NCBI GenBank assembly: GCA_030592245.1
Contig: JAUVJV010000192.1
Coordinates: 1 to 5,443 of the forward strand
Length of the DNA: 5,443 nt
Reading direction: 5' to 3'
Source: Candidatus Eiseniibacteriota bacterium
GTDB lineage: Bacteria > Arandabacterota > Arandabacteria > Arandabacterales > Arandabacteraceae
Shown: piece after piece, positions 1 through 5,443 of the stretch
Numbering within the stretch: position 1 is the stretch's first letter
Layout: each line of letters opens with the position of its first letter
Position numbers and translations under genes: made by a program
Notes under the pieces: generated by a model
Seen by the model: the letters and a program-made list of their open reading frames with translations, nothing else
Database searches by the model: none
What the model was told of the DNA's origin: nothing

Positions 1-1071
1 CGTTCCTGGAGAGGAGGCCCTGCTCGATGAGACCGGCTATGCCGGCATCCAGGCGGCATTCGTCAATCACGAAGCGATCCTTGAGGCCGGCAAGGTCCAG
101 ACCGCGCTCGGTCCGGAGGCCCAGCATGATCTCCTCGAGCAGTATCTGATCCTGTGTGAGACGCTCGCGCATGTCCACCGGGTCGATGAGGCGGTAAAGC
201 CGCGCGATGTACTCCTCAGGATCCGTCACCTTTGAGTATCTGAGCCCGCCCCGATGCGAATGGGCTCCGGCGCCGAGACCTGCGTAATCGCCGCGCCCCC
301 AGTACATCAGGTTGTGGACGCACCGAGAGGCGGGCCGGCTCCAGTTGGACACTTCATATCTTGAGAACCCACTGGCCCGGAGCTCCCGGTCCGCCTGTCC
401 ATAGAGCTCAAGGACCTTGCTCTCAGACGGCAGGTCCAGGTTACCCTGACCCGCCATCCGCTCGAACTCCGTTCCCGGCTCGACCGAGAGAAGATACGCC
501 GAGACATGATCCACAAGACCGGAGAGTTGCTCCAGGGTTGCATGAAGGCTCTCCATGCACTGGCCCGGGATTCCAAGCATCACATCGGCGCTCACGTTCT
601 CAAAGCCGGCCGACCGCAGAGCCTCCAGGGCCGCCAGGGAGTCCGGCATGTTGTGGCGCCGGCCCAGGGAGGCAAGCTCGGCCTCACACATCGACTGCAC
701 ACCGACGCTCACCCGGTTGACTCCCAGGTCCCGGAACGCTCTTGCCCGGGCAAGGTCGAGTGAGCCGGGATTGCACTCGATGGTGACTTCCGCGTCTTCA
801 TCGATCTCAAAGCAGCTCGCAAGAGAGTTCATTATGCTCCCGAGCTGCCGCGGAGAGAGAAGGCTCGGGGTTCCGCCGCCCAGATAGACGGACTTAAACC
901 TGATGCCCGTCCAGGCCTCGGATTCAGCCGCGATATCAAGGAGAAGAGCGCTCACATACTCCGCCGGCACTCCGGCCGGGGTCGGGCGGGAGTTGAAGGC
1001 GCAATAAGCGCATTTGCTCTCGCAGAAGGGGATGTGTACGTAGATCCCCCCGGTGGATGCATCAGCCATCC

Positions 1072-1075
<4 letters not shown>
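1..1075 (-). CDS. hemW: HemW-type radical SAM heme chaperone (coproporphyrinogen III oxidase-like), 3' end cut by window edge
   Basis: The first 358 codons are present and open to the left edge; HemW proteins are usually about 375-400 residues, so a short C-terminal piece is missing. The radical SAM cluster motif is C18-x3-C22-x2-C25 followed by F27 (PFCESKCAYCAF). Phe after the last Cys, where true HemN has Cys, is the HemW hallmark. GGGTPS lies at 66-71, ExNP at 100-103, and the HNxxYW motif of HemW (HNLMYW) at 254-259. In other bacteria HemW binds heme and a 4Fe-4S cluster and is thought to deliver heme to membrane respiratory enzymes; it is not an established coproporphyrinogen dehydrogenase. 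The ATG at 1075 overlaps the lepA TGA as ATGA and has AAGGTGG about 4-5 nt upstream, inside the lepA end, suggesting translational coupling. A second in-frame ATG at 1069 is possible but its spacing fits less well. Confidence 0.93.
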
Positions 1076-2871
<1,796 letters not shown>

Positions 2872-2878
2872 GGCTCCT

Positions 2879-3535
2879 TCAGCGTATCAGAGTTCCCATA
2901 CGCGTGAACCTGGGAAAGCGCTTGTCGAAATCCCAGGAGAAGTAGATGACCATCGCCTTGCCCTTCAGGTACTTCTCATCGAGCATCCCCCACACGCGGC
3001 TGTCGGAGCTGTTGTGCCGGTTGTCCCCCAGCATGAAGAGCTTGCCCTCCGGCACCTTGACCGGCCCGAAATTCGCCCTGTGCCCGACATAACTGGTCTC
3101 CAGCAGCCTGTAGGGCTCATCCACCGGCTCTTCGTTGACATAGAGGACATCATTCTTGAGCTCCACGGTGTCGCCGGAGAGCCCGACGCAGCGTTTGATA
3201 TAGTCCTTCTGCTCGGTCGGATGCTTGAACACGATCACGTCACCCCGCTTGGGCCCGCGCAGCTTCGGAAGCCTGATATCGGTAAACGGGATCTGGGAAC
3301 CATAGATGAACTTATTAACCAGCAGGAAATCACCCCTCAAGAGTGTCTCCTTCATTGACCCGGTCGGTATCCTGAAAGCCTGAACCACCGTGGCCCTTGT
3401 AATCAGGGCGAGGATCAGGGCTATCACTATTGATTTTATCCACTCCATCGCCACGTCCTTCGTCCGCGATCCCTTCTTACCCTTCCTGGTCTTCCTTCCC
3501 CGGCCGGTAGTTCTCTTGCTATTCATTGCCGTCAT
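2879..3535 (-). CDS. lepB: Signal peptidase I (type I leader peptidase)
   Basis: A 218-residue serine/lysine protease of family S26 that removes signal peptides from exported proteins at the outer face of the cytoplasmic membrane. The first 30 residues are very rich in Lys and Arg. One transmembrane segment follows at about 32-50. The catalytic Ser60 sits in PTGSMKETLLRGD and the general-base Lys114 in DYIKRCVGLSGD. The late conserved box GDNRHNSSDSR is at 170-180. A single membrane anchor and this length fit the short Gram-positive/FCB-like form, not the long two-anchor enzyme of enterobacteria. The ATG at 3535 is chosen because GGAGGT lies 5 nt upstream; a second in-frame ATG three codons in is too far from it. 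The gene lies 37 nt after the DUF5683-like gene and directly before lepA, an arrangement also found in proteobacteria. Confidence 0.97.
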   Translation of the reverse strand: MTAMNSKRTTGRGRKTRKGKKGSRTKDVAMEWIKSIVIALILALITRATVVQAFRIPTGSMKETLLRGDFLLVNKFIYGSQIPFTDIRLPKLRGPKRGDVIVFKHPTEQKDYIKRCVGLSGDTVELKNDVLYVNEEPVDEPYRLLETSYVGHRANFGPVKVPEGKLFMLGDNRHNSSDSRVWGMLDEKYLKGKAMVIYFSWDFDKRFPRFTRMGTLIR

Positions 3536-3572
3536 GACTGACCTCCAGACTTCGTGGATTGAGTTGCTACGC

Positions 3573-4085
3573 CTATTGGCGCGAGAATGCGAAGAGATGA
3601 CCGTCGATGTAAGCGTCGAGCATGTTGACGACCCAGAATCCGACGGTCCACCAGATCATCCGGTCCCTCGCATCATAGTGGCGAGAATAGTCAGCGTAGT
3701 AATCTTCCGCTTCCTCCACGCTGGTGGCATTGCGGGAAAGGTGAAGATATCTGTCGGCTCTGTCTGATTCCACGATCGTGTTTGCGACTAAGAGCGCCCC
3801 GACCACAACGAATGCGGATGCCTTTGCCCAGCGGCCGTTGCGCGCCTGGCCGAGCCCGGGCACAATCGTAGAATACAGAACACTTGTGCGCGGCGAATGC
3901 TTGAAATCCGGCTCATTCTCCAGTCCATAGTCCCGCGTGATGCCCACCAGCGAGATCGGCGAGGCTGTTGTGGTATCCGGAAGCGAGCCCTTGCTCGCCT
4001 CCATGCTCCCGTCATCGGCGAACAGCGAAGATGCGAGCAGGAGCAGGGCAACCCCGCTCAGGAGCACTGTAAGTCCCAGTCTCAA
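3573..4085 (-). CDS. DUF5683-like small exported/membrane protein of unknown function, TTG start
   Basis: A 170-residue protein with a likely signal peptide: one Arg, a hydrophobic run at about 4-22, then a possible cut after LFA at 23. A polar low-complexity linker follows. The core has a VLYSTIVPGLGQ motif at 69-80 followed by RNGRWAKA, a hydrophobic segment at about 90-105, a charged Tyr-rich stretch (about 107-142), and a final hydrophobic segment ending in NMLDAYIDGHL at 154-164. PGLGQ plus N-G-K/R-W and a C-terminal LDAYVDAHL-type motif are what I know from DUF5683 proteins, common in Bacteroidota and relatives; the assignment is from memory of the family. No function is known. The start is a TTG with a G-rich GGGGGTG run 4-5 nt upstream, only 17 nt after the tRNA-Sec CCA. 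The first in-frame ATG (residue 28) would delete the signal peptide. A start at another nearby codon cannot be excluded. Confidence 0.72.
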   Translation of the reverse strand: MRLGLTVLLSGVALLLLASSLFADDGSMEASKGSLPDTTTASPISLVGITRDYGLENEPDFKHSPRTSVLYSTIVPGLGQARNGRWAKASAFVVVGALLVANTIVESDRADRYLHLSRNATSVEEAEDYYADYSRHYDARDRMIWWTVGFWVVNMLDAYIDGHLFAFSRQ

Positions 4086-4102
4086 GCCACACCCCCACGA
4101 TA

Positions 4103-4199
4103 TGGCGGGAACGTGTGGGAATCGAACCCACCTCGGATGTTATTAGCACCCGACAGAGGATTTGAAGTCCTTGAGGTCCACCAGAACCCATCCATTCCC
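4103..4199 (-). tRNA. selC: tRNA-Sec (anticodon UCA), selenocysteine tRNA
   Basis: The 97-nt gene, with encoded CCA at 4105-4103, folds as a bacterial tRNA-Sec. The acceptor stem GGGAATG (4199-4193) pairs with CGTTCCC (4113-4107), followed by discriminator G4106. The 8th pair expected in bacterial tRNA-Sec would be G4192·A4114, a mismatch. The D arm has a 6-bp stem (4189-4184 with 4179-4174, two G·U pairs) and a 4-nt loop, the enlarged D stem and small loop typical of tRNA-Sec. The anticodon loop CTTCAAA (4167-4161) carries TCA at 4165-4163. The variable arm is long, with a 7-bp stem (4153-4147 with 4139-4133) and a 7-nt loop. The T arm is GTGGG, loop TTCGATT, CCCAC. The tRNA is charged with Ser, converted to Sec by SelA using selenophosphate, and delivered to UGA by SelB. 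It lies 28 nt after selD, which itself needs it. Confidence 0.95.
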
Positions 4200-4212
4200 A
4201 TTATCCTCATCT

Positions 4213-4242
4213 TCATCCCTTTACTGCTTATCCCTTTACTAC
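4213..4242 (-). repeat. 15-bp imperfect tandem duplication over the selD stop codon
   Basis: Read on the minus strand, two adjacent 15-nt units, GTAGTAAAGGGATAA (4242-4228) and GCAGTAAAGGGATGA (4227-4213), differ at only two positions. The first encodes the selD C-terminus V-V-K-G and its TAA stop. The second, in the same frame, would read A-V-K-G followed by TGA. The unit length is a multiple of three, so this is most simply a small slippage duplication of the last four codons and the stop. Confidence 0.85.
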
Positions 4243-5274
4243 AATATGGCCATCACCCTTAGCAAGCACTTTCCCGATCCTCGCGGCATAACGCACGCCC
4301 GAGCGCCTGAGCGACTTCAAGAGCGCATCGACCCTGGACTCTGCCAGCGTCATCAGCAGGCCGCCCGAGGTCTGGGGATCGTAGAGTATGTTCACCTGGT
4401 CCTCGCCAAGGCCCACGGCAGAGACCCGCGGGGATACATATGTCTTGTTGGTCCAGAGACCTCCCGCGATGGCTTCGGCCTTGAGCATGTCATAGGCTTC
4501 GCTCATCACCGGGAGGGTGGCAAACTCGATTTCCATGTCCACCTTGCTCGCCGCCGCGACTTCGCTCACGTGACCCAGAAAGCCGAAGCCCGTGATGTCG
4601 GTGCAGGCATTGACCCCGATTCGCGTCATAACCCTGCAGGCGGCCTCGTTCAGCTCTTCCATCACCCGCGTGACCTTACGGATGGCAGGTCTCTTCAAGA
4701 GGCCGTACTTGATACCCGTGGTCATGAGCCCTATTCCAAGAGGCTTCGTGAGCACTATCGCATCCCCCACCCTGCTGCCCGAGTTCCTTACTATGTGATC
4801 ACGTCTCACAACACCTGAAACACACAGACCGTACTTGAGTTCCTTATCCTCGATAGAGTGCCCGCCGCCCATCATGACACCGGCCTCGTCGAGCTTCTCC
4901 TGGCCACCCCGGAGAATGAGGTTTGCGATGGAATTAGAAACGGTCTCCTCCGAGAAACACAAGACGTTAAGCGCCAGGACCGGCTTGCCGCCCATCGCAT
5001 AGACGTCGCTCAGGGCATTGGCCGCGGCTATCCTGCCGTAACTGCGCGGGTCGTCCACCACGGGGGTGAACAGGTCCACGGTAGACACCAGCGCCAGGTC
5101 TCCCTCGAGCCGGTAAACCGCAGCATCATCAAGCGTGTTACCGCCCACCAGGAGACGCGAGCGTTTCTTTAGATTCAAGCCCTTGAGCACTTCCCGAAGG
5201 TCACCCGGACCTATCTTGGAAGCTCAACCGGCACAGCTTACGAGCTCTGTAAGTCGCACCTTCTTGCTGCTCAT
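4228..5274 (-). CDS. selD: Selenide, water dikinase (selenophosphate synthetase), selenocysteine-containing, in-frame UGA at codon 17
   Basis: SelD makes selenophosphate from selenide and ATP, the selenium donor for SelA and for tRNA selenouridine synthesis. With the TGA at 5226-5224 read as Sec, the protein is 348 residues, the usual SelD length. It starts MSSKKVRLTELVSCAGU and continues ASKIGPGDL, placing Sec17 and Lys20 exactly where E. coli SelD has its essential Cys17 and Lys20. Further family marks are GGNTLDDAAV at 44-53, the STVDLFTPVVDDP segment, the SDVYAMGG segment, GGHSIED, and the ITGFGFLGH motif of the AIRS-like C-terminal half. The ATG at 5274 has GAGAGGTGA a few nt upstream. 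Starting at the GTG at 5190 after the UGA would remove the nucleotide- and selenium-handling N-terminus, so it is not believable. The gene lies 40 nt after the ridA-like stop and 28 nt before tRNA-Sec. The stop TAA lies in a small tandem duplication. Confidence 0.95.
5187..5226 (-). promoter_or_regulatory. Candidate bacterial SECIS element with its Sec UGA in selD
   Basis: Directly 3' of the UGA (5226-5224) the mRNA can form a lower stem CUUCC (5222-5218) with GGAAG (5194-5190), extended by a G·U pair. There is an interior loop, then an upper stem GGUC (5211-5208) with GACC (5202-5199). The apical loop is CGGGU (5207-5203). The loop begins after 16 nt following the UGA and has G at its second position. 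Both points fit the published bSECIS consensus, as I recall it, for binding by the C-terminal domain of SelB. The fold was done by eye, without energies. Confidence 0.7.
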
Positions 5275-5303
5275 CTGATCACCTCTCGGAGAGTGGCGGC
5301 GCA

Positions 5304-5327
5304 CACCGCGGCATCTAAACCGCGGCG
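5304..5327 (-). repeat. GC-rich inverted repeat (hairpin) over the ridA stop codon
   Basis: In the minus-strand RNA, CGCCGCGG (5327-5320) pairs with CCGCGGUG (5311-5304) to give an 8-bp stem with one G·U pair and an 8-nt loop that contains the ridA UAG stop (5317-5315). It lies in the ridA-selD junction. No U-run follows, so it is not a standard intrinsic terminator. It could be a weak attenuator, an mRNA stability hairpin, or chance in GC-rich DNA. Confidence 0.45.
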
Positions 5328-5443
5328 ATCGCCTCTATCTCAACCAGGGCTCCCTTCGGGAGCTCACAGCCCCCAAAACAGGCCCGGGCCGGGTACGGTT
5401 CTTTGAAATAGCGCGCATACACCTCATTGACGGCCCCGAAGTC
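5315..5443 (-). CDS. RidA/YjgF-family protein, C-terminal 42 residues (5' end beyond window)
   Basis: Only the last 42 codons and a TAG are visible, in frame to the right edge. The segment DFGAVNEVYARYF followed by PYPARA and then LPKGALVEIEAIAAV is the standard end of the RidA (YjgF/YER057c/UK114) family, reactive enamine/imine deaminases that act on intermediates released by PLP enzymes such as threonine dehydratase. The Arg of the PAR motif, which binds the substrate carboxylate, and the Glu of VEIEAIA are present. Between them the usual beta strand reads ACFGGCEL, with two Cys and a Gly pair where many members have aliphatic residues. The family includes several non-deaminase subgroups, so the exact activity is uncertain from this fragment. 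It is codirectional with selD and ends 40 nt before it. Confidence 0.9.
   Translation of the reverse strand, partial: DFGAVNEVYARYFKEPYPARACFGGCELPKGALVEIEAIAAV

Noticed and set aside
361..887. Several overlapping plus-strand frames inside hemW
   Set aside because: They are Pro/Arg/Ser-rich low-complexity translations that overlap each other and lie antisense to a clear HemW reading frame.
4200..4205. GATAAT on the minus strand, resembling a -10 box just before tRNA-Sec
   Set aside because: It abuts the first tRNA base, so transcription would start inside the tRNA, and I see no matching -35 at a proper distance.
4162..4818. 218-codon open frame on the plus strand
   Set aside because: It runs antisense to selD and into the tRNA gene, with no recognisable domain; it is a by-product of GC-rich codon use in selD.
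4228..5190. selD starting at the GTG at 5190
   Set aside because: It would drop the first 28 residues, including the catalytic Sec17 and Lys20. The upstream frame encodes a perfect SelD N-terminus through one UGA, and a Sec tRNA is adjacent.
5275..5330. Intrinsic terminator between ridA and selD
   Set aside because: The hairpin is present but no T-run follows on the transcribed strand.

Overview
The window is a compact bacterial gene cluster in which every gene reads on the minus strand. In transcription order (right to left) it holds: the 3' end of a ridA-like gene, selD, a selenocysteine tRNA gene (selC), a small secreted or membrane DUF5683-like protein, lepB (signal peptidase I), lepA (elongation factor 4), and hemW (heme chaperone-type radical SAM protein, cut by the left edge). 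Gaps between genes are 40 nt or less and hemW overlaps lepA by 4 nt. The layout looks like one operon or a few closely coupled ones. I see no convincing internal promoter or U-tract terminator, and no gene-free stretch over about 40 bases.

The main point of interest is a small selenocysteine module. selD begins at an ATG at 5274 and has an in-frame TGA at codon 17, in the context C-A-G-(UGA)-A-S-K. This is the position of the catalytic Cys/Sec of selenophosphate synthetase. A stem-loop fitting the bacterial SECIS pattern lies just 3' of the UGA. A UCA-anticodon tRNA with a long variable arm and a CCA end starts 28 nt after the selD stop. The selenoprotein that makes the selenium donor and the tRNA that reads its UGA codon are therefore encoded side by side, probably on one transcript. 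A standard gene caller would start selD at a GTG at 5190 and lose the catalytic residues. selA and selB are not in the window.

The left half is housekeeping: LepB processes exported proteins at the membrane, LepA is a ribosome-associated GTPase, and HemW is a heme/Fe-S protein of the radical SAM superfamily. lepB-lepA and lepA-hemW adjacency are both familiar from other bacteria.

The organism is a bacterium with GC-rich codon use and Shine-Dalgarno leaders, and it decodes UGA as selenocysteine. The DUF5683-like protein is typical of the FCB group and related deep-branching phyla often known only from metagenomes, so I lean that way. This lineage guess is weak and rests on remembered family distribution. 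Apart from the tight selD/tRNA-Sec arrangement and a small tandem duplication over the selD stop, I found no sign of a new defence, mobile or biosynthetic system here.
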